The position numbers were made by a program, and so were the translations under genes. Shown here piece after piece: positions 48,561 through 59,158 of a stretch of DNA of 64,000 bases. The notes below the pieces were generated by a model that saw only the letters and a list, made by a program, of their open reading frames with translations, made no database searches and had not been told where the DNA came from. Numbering within the stretch: position 1 is the stretch's first letter; every line of letters starts with the position of its first letter. The stretch comes from Liolophura sinensis (lineage: Eukaryota > Mollusca > Polyplacophora > Chitonida > Chitonidae): NCBI RefSeq assembly GCF_032854445.1, contig NC_088306.1:18201764-18265763 (forward strand), in the 5' to 3' direction.

Positions 48561-49758
48561 GTAATTCAGTTTGCGTCAAGGGAAAATGTAGCCCATGTTG
48601 GCTTGAAGTGCGGTGGAGCTTGTGTAGCCTGAATCAATGGCTTGGCAGGCTGTGTGCAGCGACGCTTGCACCAAGGACTGCGTGTGCTGTCCTACTGCTA
48701 TTGATGCCTCAGTCAGCTATCTTGGCATGGACTCAACTCTCTAATACAGCCCTTCATCTGTGTCTGTCTATAGTGAGTTGGATTCTCTTTTATGTGGAGC
48801 AAGGATTTTTTTTTTTTCACTATTGCCATACATGGTGTAGATGTACTTACAAGTGCTTTTCTAGTAGCTGTGTTGTGTGTCTAGGCTGCCTTTATGAATC
48901 ATGAAGGATGTTGCGTACCTGTATTACTGTACTTTTATTCCATCGGCAGGATGTTAGTCATCGTTAATTTCTGAGGATTAATTAATCCTCTAACAATCAG
49001 CAGGTGTGTGTGTTTGTTAGATGTGGAATGAACCTTTGCGTGATGAAGTCTTTACAATAATGCATTTACATGTATTGTTACATGCGTTATACATCTGTTG
49101 TTAATGCATTTGTACATAAACAGGGTGCAGTTCATGATAGTGACCACTCTTATTCACTACATGAATTACCTGACCATTAAAGAGGCTGTGTACTAGGGAT
49201 TTGAGGCAAAAACTCCATATTTTCTTATGTAATCAAACTATATTTACAAATTATGGCTGAAATTATTCAGTAAATGTCAGACTCTCACCTGTACTATTCA
49301 TAGTGTTGAAATGATTGTGAAGTTTGAAAAAGTTATTATGTGGACCCACTCTATAAATTTTAGGAACCGATTTTGAACAGTAACCGGTGCATAAACGAGG
49401 CTTATATTTTGTGACAGCTGAATATTTGGGGTGTTCTAAAGTAGCGATTCCATTGGATTTGTGCTGATCAATTTCTCAACCCCAAAATTTGTTTGTGGCA
49501 ATTGCATCTAAATTTAGTATAAATATTTACAGGTTTATTGCACTTACGGAAAGGTACAAGCGTGTCAAGGTAAAAAATGCATTGATCATCTGCAAGGTAA
49601 TAGTGCTGTAAATACTCAGTAAAAGAGCCTGTCTTTTAGATAGCATATTCTGTATAATATATTGCATTGGTTTACTTCTATTTAATTCAGAATGGGACAA
49701 AACATGAATTATGTTTCCAGTGATACATTGGCAGTAGTAACCTGTATACATGTATGTT

Positions 49759-49979
49759 TACCCTAATTCCTCAACCTTTTCACCCACGAAATAGCAACTT
49801 TCAAAGCAATGTATGCACATTTTTAATTTTATTTAAGAGACAAAACTAAATTGGCTGGGTTGGTCAATTTCAGGGCTTCAGAAAAAGAGTAATTTTATCA
49901 GTCAACACAGAATAATGCATTCTGAATATGCTTGAATAAACACCTTCCAAACATGCAAAAGGTTTGAAGAATTACAGTA
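49759..49979 (-). mobile_element. M1 MITE copy
   Basis: Begins taccctaattcctcaacc, interior cagaataatgcattctgaat, ends ggtttgaagaattacagta. Confidence 0.82.
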
Positions 49980-50290
49980 TATCTTGCAAATTCAAACACG
50001 TGCCTGTACATGTACAAGGTTAGAAATCTCACTCCATGCCAAGATACTGATGTATACTTGCAACAGTACCAGAAAGAGCTAGATTTAAAATTGCCACCTC
50101 ATTGGTTGAGAGCCTGTTCTCAGCAGTAAGACTGGCACCTTAAACATCAGAGACAGTTTGAATCCAGAGTTGGTCTGCACATACATGTACAGTACGTTGG
50201 CTGGTCGTATGTTGGGGATTTTGATCTGCAGTTAAATGATATCAGCCTCTGATCTTTGTGGCAATGTTGACACAATGCAAATGAGGCAAT

Positions 50291-50510
50291 GTTACCTCCT
50301 TGCAATATTGCCACTATGTGATGTCACAAAGTATCTTCATGCAACGTTACTTTCTTGCAATCTTGCCACTTTTTGATGTTACACCGATCTTCATGCAATG
50401 TTACTTTCTTGCAATGTTGCCACTATGTGATGTTACACTGTATCTTCCTGCAATGTTGCACTGTATCTTCATGCAGTGTTACTTCCTTGCAATATTGCCC
50501 AGGCTGTGTT
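50291..50510. repeat. About 55-bp minisatellite
   Basis: Units begin gttac at 50291, 50346, 50400 and 50478 and share ttgcaat(a/c/g)ttgccact and atcttcatgcaat. The third unit has a 23-bp internal re-duplication. Confidence 0.85.
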
Positions 50511-51084
50511 CCTTCCAACTTATGTTGCCTTAAGGCAGTGCTGTTTCCTTGCAGATTTGCCTTCAGGCAGTGTTAGTTTATGCTATATCGCATCTGAAGC
50601 ATTGTTTCCGTCTATGGTATATTGTTTGTCATGGCAGTGGAAAGTGTCCCTCCATGTGCACTGTACATATACCCCTAGTTCCTTATTTACCTGCAGAAAA
50701 CAGTGGACTGAACATGCACATGTGCAGGTAGATCAGTTGTATTTAAACTGACAAAGCTGATCAACCGTATGAATTATTTACTCTGGGGATCAGGTGTTTT
50801 GTGCGTAAACCAGTCCTGCTTACTGAATGTTTTTGCTTCTTGGATTACAGCTGTGTCTTAATGTCTTTCTCTGTTTGACTGCTGCAATAACGACAAGTAA
50901 AATTAACCTGTGTTCGTCAGGCGTGTAGGTGCTGTCGGTGTTGATATATTACCTGTGTAACTTGATACAATAGCCAGGTGTAACATTGCAGGTGTGGTTA
51001 AGAATAACTTGTGCAGTACCTGCAAATCCACATGTACAGTACTTCATGTGCGTGATACTTGAGCCTTTTTAAGTAAAGGTACAT

Positions 51085-51308
51085 GTTCCCTGATTCCTTA
51101 ACCTTTTCGCATATGAAAGAGCAAATTTCAGTGCAATTTATGCACATTTTTAATTTGATTTTTTTGAGACAAAACTGCATTGGTTGGATAGGTCAATTTC
51201 AGGGCTTCACAAATAGTACAGTTTTATAAGTCAACACAGAATAATGCCATCAGATTATGCTTGAATAAACACCTTGCAAACATGTGAAAAGGTTGAAGAA
51301 TTACAGTA
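51085..51308 (-). mobile_element. M1 MITE copy
   Basis: Begins ccctgattccttaacctttt, ends aaaaggttgaagaattacagta; close to the copy at 49759. Confidence 0.8.
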
Positions 51309-51536
51309 GACCTAAAACAAGTAAGTGCCACTGAAAATTATATCTGAATCTATCTAACTTTGTACAACTAGGAATGGGGCTATGGCCGCTTGCCTTTCAG
51401 TTGCTTGGTCACTTGAGTTCAATTCAGACAGGAAATTTGCAAGATTCCCCTACTTTGGTTGTCAACAATGCTGTCTTGTGTGACCTTACATAAAGTTCAC
51501 TGAAGAGCACTTGCCTTTCACTGATATTACATGTAC

Positions 51537-51702
51537 GTATATCACATGTGAGAAAGCTGGCCGATAACTTGCAAGTGGGTAGTGGTTTTAATCACTCTGG
51601 GCTGGGGAGTTTCAGTCATGCATGATATACATGCCCTGGCTGTCTTCGTATCTGTGAAAAACCCTGAAATACAGTGTTAAATACCAGTCAAATAAACATT
51701 CT
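51537..51702 (+). mobile_element. Decayed SINE (family A-like)
   Basis: gagaaagctggccgataac and taaataccagtcaaataaac are weak matches to the family A body and tail. Confidence 0.4.
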
Positions 51703-52847
51703 TTAATGGGTTTTATTGGGCCCATTTTGATGTCTCTGACATGACTAGCTACTTTGTTTTTTTACCCAGTCCTGGTATTTAATGTTAAAATGGCTGTGTC
51801 TTTTAAAGATGAAAACAAAAATGAAAACAAAAAAACCTTGGTGTCACATCGCTGACATTGATCACCTTGAATATTGTCTGTGAAAGGCTACCTTAAGCTG
51901 TATTTAAAATATAACGAGAAAACAAATTGGAAAAAAAAAATACATTCAGATTTAACTTTCATTGGTCTTTCTATTCCTGGTTACATTTTATTTTGTTGTC
52001 AGTGACTTCAGTATTTGTTTAGTCTTTACATAGATTTGAACCTTGACATGCCTTATTGCAGGGTTCTCTTATTCTAGGATTCTGAACTGGCTTTGGAGTG
52101 AGAGGTGGATGGGGTGGGCTGGGTGAAATGACTTCCAAGTAGTGCAAGAGGTGTACAAAAATTTAGAGATTTGACGTGCAAAAGTGTTGCTGCTATCTTC
52201 TCTTGTTTTGGCAAGGTTGTTGCCTTCAGTTTCAGCTGTGCAATTTGACTGTGTCAAACTATCAATCAGCTCGTTAGTGGGGTACAATTAGTTGACCGTG
52301 CAGTAATTGAGTCCGAAATAGCTATTGATTGTGAGCTATGTTGCATAGCGTCACTTCAGTGGGTGTTATCTGTAATTGTGCATGGCCAGGGGAAATAACT
52401 CTAGCTTACAAACAGTAAATAGGTGTTCAGCGCATAAGTCATCTCACTGTGAAGGCTACATGCATATCATATATATTGCCCTCACCAAAAAAAAAAACAA
52501 AAACAAACACACAGAACACGGGGAAGGAAAAAATGTTGGATTGCTAAAGTATTATAGTGTCCGGTTTCTTTGTTAAATTGTCAAGTTTTCATGAAAATGA
52601 TCAATAGGGTTTTGTACTTTAAAAGGAAGGAAACAGCATTGGACATGAGGACATGCATTTCCATGTTCATTGACTATTTGACAACAACACTATGGTGTTA
52701 CCGACCTTGTTGTCTGGTTATGTGTACTCAGTATTTGATTGTTATTGTATGCATTGCTTGAGAATGGATGTATTTCACTTGTACCACTACAGTCCTATTC
52801 ATGTATGGATGGAAGTATGGAGGAGCCGGGGGTAAAATAGTACACCT

Positions 52848-52888
52848 GTATGTGGGAAGGTCTGTCAGCAACCTGCGAATGGTCATGG
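52848..52888 (+). mobile_element. SINE family A body fragment
   Basis: gtgggaaggtctgtcagcaa and cctgcgaatggtcatgg match the family body; nothing else remains. Confidence 0.65.
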
Positions 52889-53929
52889 CCCAAGCCAACT
52901 ATAAAAAAATGTCCCAGACGTGAAAGGTATTAGGAATGTCAGGAAGTAGCATAAAAAATTTTGGGAAAAGTCGTGCAACGCCAAATTATGTTGATACATG
53001 TGCACTCCTTTTAGACTTGTAGCATATTTATGGCATGAAAGGTCAGCATTGGATTTTTTTGTTTTTTATGATTGGAATTCAACTGTAAACTTACCTGTCG
53101 TACATATACATTGTTTCAGTGATGAAATACTGGCCTTCAAATTTTGTGATTTAATATTGAAGAGATCGTGAATTATTTTTAAGTTTTTGTTGATCTAAAA
53201 GTGCTGAATTGTCGTGTATATTGTACATGTAGCAACCTTGATGCACCTGTACATGTTTTGTATCCCTGGAGAAAAAAACGTCTTAACACTTGGCCCAGAA
53301 GTATGCATGCTCATATGTGATTGTAACAAAGGTTTGCCTCTGGAAGTCTTCTTCATTTTTTGGCCATCCATGTCTGCCAGGTGACAAATGGCATGTTTCA
53401 GGGTCACCCCTGTGCCATTGGGGGGAAATGACCTGGCAATACACTTACTCAGACCTGGATGACCTCCAACTGAGCAGGACATCACTGACCTACTGATTTT
53501 ATATGGGTGTCTGGCCAGAGAGGAGTGTCCAGCAAGTCTCCCATCAGCAGGGTAGTTCTGGGTCATCAATGGGAAAGTTTTGTGGAGGAAGGCTGGCTAG
53601 CCTTGTGTTAGAGGTCAGTCAGTTAATGCACATGTACACACAGTGTGCACTGACCATCCCAGCCTGCGTTGTGATGTTTTAACCCTTTATTGTCGTCCTT
53701 ATTTTATGATGTACAGTATGGGCATTATGAACATTTATTTGTCCGAAAGCAGCAGTCATATAATTAAACAAATGATTTTCTTTCATCACTTACACAGCAG
53801 AATCATTGATATGTGAGCAAATTCGTGAGCTTATTTATTACACTATCCATGTCTAGAAACTTGCTCTGGTAGTTCACTGTTGAAATTGAATTTCTATTCT
53901 GGACATGTCCATGTACAAAGTTATATTGT

Positions 53930-54197
53930 AGCATTGGCTGAGAGGGTTAGTGCGCCAGCACAGTGCAATGACCCAGGAGCCTCTCATCAATGCCATCGCT
54001 GTGAGTTCAAGTCCAGATTATGCTGACTTTCTGTCTGGCTACACATGGGAAATTCTGCTCACAGTCTACTGATAGTCGTGGATTTTCCCTGGACTTTGCC
54101 CTGTTTCCTCCCACCATAATGCTGGCCGCCATCGGATAAGTGAAATATTCTTGAGCACGGCGTAAAACACAAATCAAATTAATAAATAAATAAATAC
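53930..54197 (+). mobile_element. SINE family A, full length
   Basis: Head ttggctgagagggttagtgc and gagttcaagtccag, full body, tail with (AATA)n. Confidence 0.9.
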
Positions 54198-54909
54198 AGT
54201 TTGTATAGAAAGATAAAGGGGGTTTTGATATAAAATTTAAGTGAAAGCACTTATAAAGAGATTCAAGCGTACATGTATTTTGTTATGTTGTGTAAATCTT
54301 TTAATTACAGTTTGTGTTACATGTATATGTATTAAACGATAAAAGGGTTTTGGTATGAAATTGAAGTGAAAATATCATATATTTGAAAATGTATATTCGT
54401 GTATATATGACATACATGTACATGTAGTTTAGGACCCTGGAAACTGTGGGTAGGTAATTAAACTATACAGCAATTTGAAATCAAGCAGTTTTCGTCTTAT
54501 GTTATGAGAGCTACAAATGTCTCTGGCTGATAAAATTTGTACATTTAGATCAAAGGTGAACGCAAAAAGCAAACCAAGGGTGAAATGTGCATTGATTCAC
54601 AAGACGAGGTTTTTGTGGCTGACACTAATTTTAGACTGAAGAGATCAAAGAAAAATCATGATCTGAAGGAGGAAGCAGGGTGAAAAAAAAAATAGGAAAA
54701 AGTACACTCTTTTGATGTGGTTTATTAATATCCATTACTTCAGGTCATTTTCCAATAATTGTACATGTACATGTGGTTGCAGAGCAGTTGTGCTTCCACA
54801 GGCCTAAGGAATTCTTGCTTTGTGTCTAGAATTAAGTGGAGTTTAAACATTAGCCACATAGTCTTATATGTACACAAGTACATGTACACAAACACAGATT
54901 TGAAAGTGA

Positions 54910-55118
54910 TGTTTTCTTCAACCTTTTCGCATCTTTGCAAGGTGTTCATTTAAGCATATTCTTAAGGCATTTTTCTGTGTAGGCTGATAAAATTATACTT
55001 TTTGTGAAGCCCTGAAATTTGCCAATCCAACCACTGAGGTTTTGTCTCTAAAATCAAATTGAAAATGTGCAAAAATTGCACTGAAAATTGCTCTGTCATA
55101 TGTGAAACGTTTGGAGAT
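54910..55118 (+). mobile_element. M1 MITE copy
   Basis: Begins ttcttcaaccttttcgcatc, interior tttttgtgaagccctgaaat; right end eroded. Confidence 0.72.
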
Positions 55119-55316
55119 AGGTGCATTTTTCTGAATTCTAAGAATCTTTATAAATTTGATGTTTCTCTTTATTGTTTTATTATATAGTCATGCATGAGCA
55201 TACAAAAATGTGTCCCATCAACAGCATATATACATACTGTGTTGTGCTTTTTAAACATGTGTATATGTGTACACATGAGTTATTCGTACTGGTGTAGTTT
55301 TGTCACTGTGGTGATA

Positions 55317-55561
55317 GAGGCCTAGTCGTTAGACTGCAAGCGCGGAACAATGACCCAGGAGATTGTCATCCCTGTGAGTACAAATACAGTTCATGTGTGC
55401 CGTTGTACGTGAGAGGATCTGCCAGAATCCTGCGGATGGTCGTGGGTTCCCTCCCCCTCCCCTGAGCTCTGCTACGTTTTCCTCACACCATAATGCTGGG
55501 TCAAATATGTGAAATATTGTTGGGTACCATGTGAAAAGCCGGTCAAATAAAAAAACAAATA
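55317..55561 (+). mobile_element. SINE family A, diverged
   Basis: Head cctagtcgttagactgcaag, body gcggatggtcgtgggttccc, eroded tail. It lies just upstream of the FERM-type exon. Confidence 0.75.
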
Positions 55562-55628
55562 ATTGGAGTGACACAAAACTGTTAGCAATTTCAAATTTTG
55601 ACGTCTGTCTTTTCTTTATATTTTTCAG

Positions 55629-55796
55629 CCCAGAGGTGGTAATGGACTTATGTTGGTTTAGCTGGGATTATGTGAGGGACTACTAGCGCCCCCGGTGATG
55701 AGTGACCCTAACTCCCCTATGTCGCCCAGAAAGGGCAAGGTCGTTAATTTGCGGGTGCATTTTCTCGACAGTACGCTGTACACCTTCCAGATTCCT
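55629..55796 (+). CDS. First coding exon of a FERM-domain protein (FARP/FRMD-like)
   Basis: A pyrimidine-rich acceptor (ttctttatatttttcag) ends at 55628, and a consensus donor (CCT/GTAAGT) starts at 55797. Within the exon, ATG at 55698 has G at -3, and an in-frame TAG at 55659-55661 lies upstream, so this is the first usable Met. The 33 codons end in phase 0. Residues 1-14 are a Ser/Pro/Lys-rich leader (MSDPNSPMSPRKGK). Residues 15-33 (VVNLRVHFLDSTLYTFQIP) have the pattern of the first two strands of a FERM F1 lobe: alternating hydrophobics, then FLD-S/T, then a TF-hydrophobic-P end. FARP, FRMD7 and PTPN3/4-type proteins start this way, and FERM proteins link membranes to actin. The subfamily call is a guess. 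The following exon, which should carry a DYFGL-like motif, is not seen in the remaining 8 kb. An upstream non-coding exon is required by the acceptor. The exon is strong; its identity is moderate. Confidence 0.6.
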
Positions 55797-55988
55797 GTAA
55801 GTACATCTGCCTGTTTTTGTACCTTTTTGTACATTTTCTTTCTCCCACATACAGGAATACTCAGGATAAAAGGACTTTATGGTTTGTTGTTAGTGCACTA
55901 CTATTACACCTCTAGCCGGCTTCCAGCATTCCACTGGCTTTCATCAGTACAAGGTGTAGAGTGATCACTGTGGTCTGTGGGTAGAGAC

Positions 55989-56942
55989 CAGTGGCTTAGC
56001 CGGGATTGAAAATGCCAGTCCACTATCCCAGCCATTCAGGCTGGGGTCCGAATCTATGAATTGCGAGACGGCTGGATAAGCATTCTTAGCGTTTTTTGGC
56101 GTAATATTCCAACAAACAGCTACATGTATTTCACAGGCGTTGTTGTTGTTGTACAAATGAAGATCACACTTAGAACAAGGTCAAACAAATGTCATCAACT
56201 ACAAAAAAATGTGTGAGATGATGCTTTGGGAGAGACAAAATGGTACAGATAACTGAGGTGCTAGTTCAGTTGACATAAGTAGGCTGCAGATTTTGTGAAG
56301 CCATTCTCGACATGTTAGCTCTGTCTTGACAGCTAATCTGAGTGACGAGCATGCGGCGAAGATCTGTGTTCAGTGAAGAGAGTGGAATCAAACGTTCGGG
56401 TTGGGTAAAAAACACTACGTATAAACCGTTATAATCATCACCCAGTTATTTTATTTTAATTTAAATTAAAATAAAGTGGGGCTGATCAGTCTTTAGTGAA
56501 TTTATTTACATTGCCGAGCATGATAAACGTTGACAGTTAAAACATGTAAAACTGAAACTACACGTATTTTCAACACTCTTCTGTTTCTGGGGTTGATTTG
56601 GTGTTATTCAGTAACATACATCGGTACCACAGGCATTTATGTGCTCACAAAGTGTGCGTCTGCTGCTTACATTATGCACATGTCACATCAGCATTTCTTA
56701 CACCATGGACTATTTTATCAGTGTGGCAGAGATTAGTGACCTTATTCGTGGGGAGCTCAGACAAAATTTCACAAATTTGATGGCTTCGGTACACGCTGCA
56801 CTGTTTTCAGTTTTAAATACCGTTGTTCTGTGGGTAGGCCCTCTGCGGTGAATTTTTATTTGCCTGTCTAATAACCAGTCTTCAGATTTATTCCCCGTCT
56901 GCTTGGAAGAATTACCCCTCCAAAATGCTGGCTAAGCCCCTG
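55989..56942. mobile_element. hAT-like non-autonomous DNA transposon with 8-bp target duplication
   Basis: The ends are imperfect inverted repeats: CAGTGGCTTAGCCGGGATT at the left, and CAGGGGCTTAGCCAGCATT when the right end is read on the minus strand. An exact 8-bp duplication, gtagagac, flanks it at 55981-55988 and 56943-56950. An 8-bp duplication with CAG-starting ends is typical of the hAT superfamily. The 954-bp interior has no long frame, so it is non-autonomous. It contains a perfect 26-base AT palindrome at 56450-56475. The element sits just downstream of the FERM-type exon. Confidence 0.82.
56450..56475. repeat. 26-bp perfect AT palindrome
   Basis: A self-complementary run centred between 56462 and 56463, inside the hAT-like element. 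It could extrude as a cruciform or simply reflect AT-rich drift. Confidence 0.85.
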
Positions 56943-57140
56943 GTAGAGACTAGCTGCAAATCTGACCCATCCACTACCACTCCGCAGCACAAATATATCA
57001 GCACTGAACGTGGCCTCTTCCAACCTACATGTATGCGAAGAAGTCGTCATGATGACTGGTACAGATTATAGAAAGCGACTTTTAAAACTCCAAACGGACA
57101 TTCGAGGAAAACAAATTGGGTAAAATGTATGATAATGATC

Positions 57141-57185
57141 CATTTATTTAGTAGATTGGTGTTTTATGCAGTACTCTGTATGATA
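57141..57185 (-). mobile_element. SINE family A tail fragment
   Basis: The minus strand reads agagtactgcataaaacacc then aatctactaaataaa. Confidence 0.5.
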
Positions 57186-58019
57186 AGTTACTGTACCCAA
57201 ATTAACAGGAAATTATCATTGTTAAAATGTTCAAGTTTGATATGAGAAGTTACTGAGGAACTCTATATAAATCCTTTATCTGTCTTATGTTTTTTTTTGG
57301 TTGCGGTGGTTGAGTTTTATATTTTATAATTTTATAGATGTCATTCTTTTGAGTTTTTCACTTACCAGTATGCGATTGAAACTAGTGTTATAGGTGTTGG
57401 AAATTTGGATTAACTGTTACCTAGTTAATTATGCTGTAGCTTTACTTTGCAACAACCGTAGTTCATAGGCTGACTTACATGTGCATTTACATGCATGGAA
57501 ACACATCCCACCCCTTCTCCTTAATTCCCAACATAAATGTATGTCAGTATAGAAGGAAAGGATGCTTGTTACTGGAGAGAGTGGTGAGAGGTGCTATTTT
57601 ATCACAGAATTGTGGATTAGGCTTTTGTGTGTGGGATAGTGACTGAAGAGAAAGGAGGCTAAATCAACAGATTAAAAAAAAAATAGGGACTCTGCGTCTT
57701 CCTGGTTTGATATGTATTTACTGGGTTTCGTAAACAAGCCAGTTGCTGCTGTGACCCCTTAACGACAGGTGTTTAGGGGAGCCAGTTGCCAAGGTAACAT
57801 AATGAATGGCCATTATGCCCCATTTTTTTGTGCTGTAGTAAGCAAGCTAATACAAAAAATGGGAAAAAGTTTAATGGCTTGGTTGACTTTGTTGCTGCTT
57901 GTAAGGCGTAAAAGGGCATCATGTGTGCGTGCCTCTTTGGCAAGGCAACAAGTATCAATTATTGTCTGACGGTTTGTTACAAGTTGTCAGGTTGTGTGGC
58001 TATATGTTTTGGGAAGGAA

Positions 58020-58440
58020 GGGCTGGGGTTTTGGTTGTGGGTAAATTTCAAACCCAGGCCATGGCCGAAGACCAAAGCCCTCTCGGCAGCGATGATTTAT
58101 TACCGCCTCATCAGTTCCAAGAGCTCTCAGGCTGGCGGGCCGGGCGGGTAACCGACTTCTAGGGTCTGATGGAGTGGTTGATAATTTTAGCCCCGTCCTA
58201 ACATGCCAGTGCCACGGAAAATGAAAATCACCCAAGCAAAGAAGAGGGAAGGGGAGGAGAAGGGAAAAAAATGCCACGGAATAGAAACGCTGATACAGTT
58301 ATGTCTGACGTCCGGTTACGATTGAGAAATAAATGATAGCCGAAGCAGAGAATGAGGTGACTATGGCTATTCCAATTCCTTGCGTTTTGAGAATCGGCCA
58401 TAAAATGAAATTGACAGGGCGGGTAACTAGAATCCTACTC
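58020..58440. promoter_or_regulatory. CpG-retaining, possibly regulatory block downstream of the FERM exon
   Basis: GC- and CpG-rich sequence (ggcgggccgggcgg, cggccgaag-like segments) with TGACGT at 58307. No repeat family is recognised in it. It lies in the presumed intron after the FERM-type exon and could be an intronic enhancer or alternative promoter. Confidence 0.2.
58061..58162 (+). CDS. Candidate short coding exon in a CpG-retaining patch
   Basis: An acceptor-like tttcaaacccag is followed at once by GCCATGG, an ideal start context. The 33 codons begin MAEDQSPLGSDDLLPPHQFQ and end in TAG. A possible donor (GGCGG/GTAACC) lies at 58147, before the stop. It sits downstream of the FERM-type exon on the same strand and could be an alternative start exon, but its sequence matches no FERM segment. 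No family is recognised. Confidence 0.18.
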   Translation: MAEDQSPLGSDDLLPPHQFQELSGWRAGRVTDF

Positions 58441-58867
58441 TGGCCATAATTACTTCCCCTTGGTCAGGTTGTCACTTTGATGTTTTCAGTATGAAGGGTT
58501 TATGCAGCTGTAGCAAAATTGAATCATATTGCAGATCTTTATTAGTCAGACAAGCCTTAAATTTGAGCAATTTCTAGCCTGACAATCCTGATCAATCTAA
58601 TGGAATTTTGCTGGTGTGAATTCATACCAGTATGAATTAATTTTTCATGAATTTTTTTATGGCGGACATTTCACACGGTTATCAAAGAGAATATGGTAGC
58701 TGTGTATTATATACATGTCTATAATATATGCATCCAAATTTTGAAATTTTAATTATTCTTTATTTGAGGCGGTCGCTCAGAAAATGGCGCTGTGAATGCC
58801 ATAGATTTACATGATTGCATTTTCTGCATAGTAATTATGGTATTATTCAATATTAATGATGTTAGAT

Positions 58868-58897
58868 CCTTAGCACTCACTCACTCACTCACTCAGT
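58868..58897. repeat. (ACTC)n run, SINE B/C tail remnant
   Basis: Six ACTC units after ttagc, as at the ends of family B copies. Confidence 0.6.
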
Positions 58898-59061
58898 ATT
58901 AATGAAACCTTTTGTTCCCTGTGTTTTGCCAGTGAGTTATGACATGTACACATCTGAAATTAATCAAGTCTGTTAACTTCTATTTAACAAGTGTGTTTTG
59001 ACATTCAGAGCTGAATTTAAGACTTAAGACCTCAGTTAAATTTGATTCTAAACCTTTTCTG

Positions 59062-59158
59062 GTTCTGGCTGTTTTTCTCCAACCATAATGCAAGCTGTCA
59101 TCGTATAAGTAAAATATCCTTGTGTAGGGCGTACAGCACCAATAAAATGAATGAAAAA
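59062..59158 (+). mobile_element. SINE family A 3' end
   Basis: ccaaccataatgcaagctgt, cgtataagtaaaatatcctt and a diverged aagcaccaataaaatgaatg end. Confidence 0.65.

Larger units (their letters stand above)
48561..55628. other. Non-coding stretch, probable intron upstream of the FERM exon
   Basis: Holds M1 and SINE A copies and the 55-bp minisatellite. No exon is supported. A 124-codon minus-strand frame at 53195-53569 has no recognisable motif. Confidence 0.45.

Noticed and set aside
53195-53569. 124-codon minus-strand frame
   Set aside because: No motif or family resemblance and no supporting start or splice signals; kept only as a mention in the non-coding stretch.
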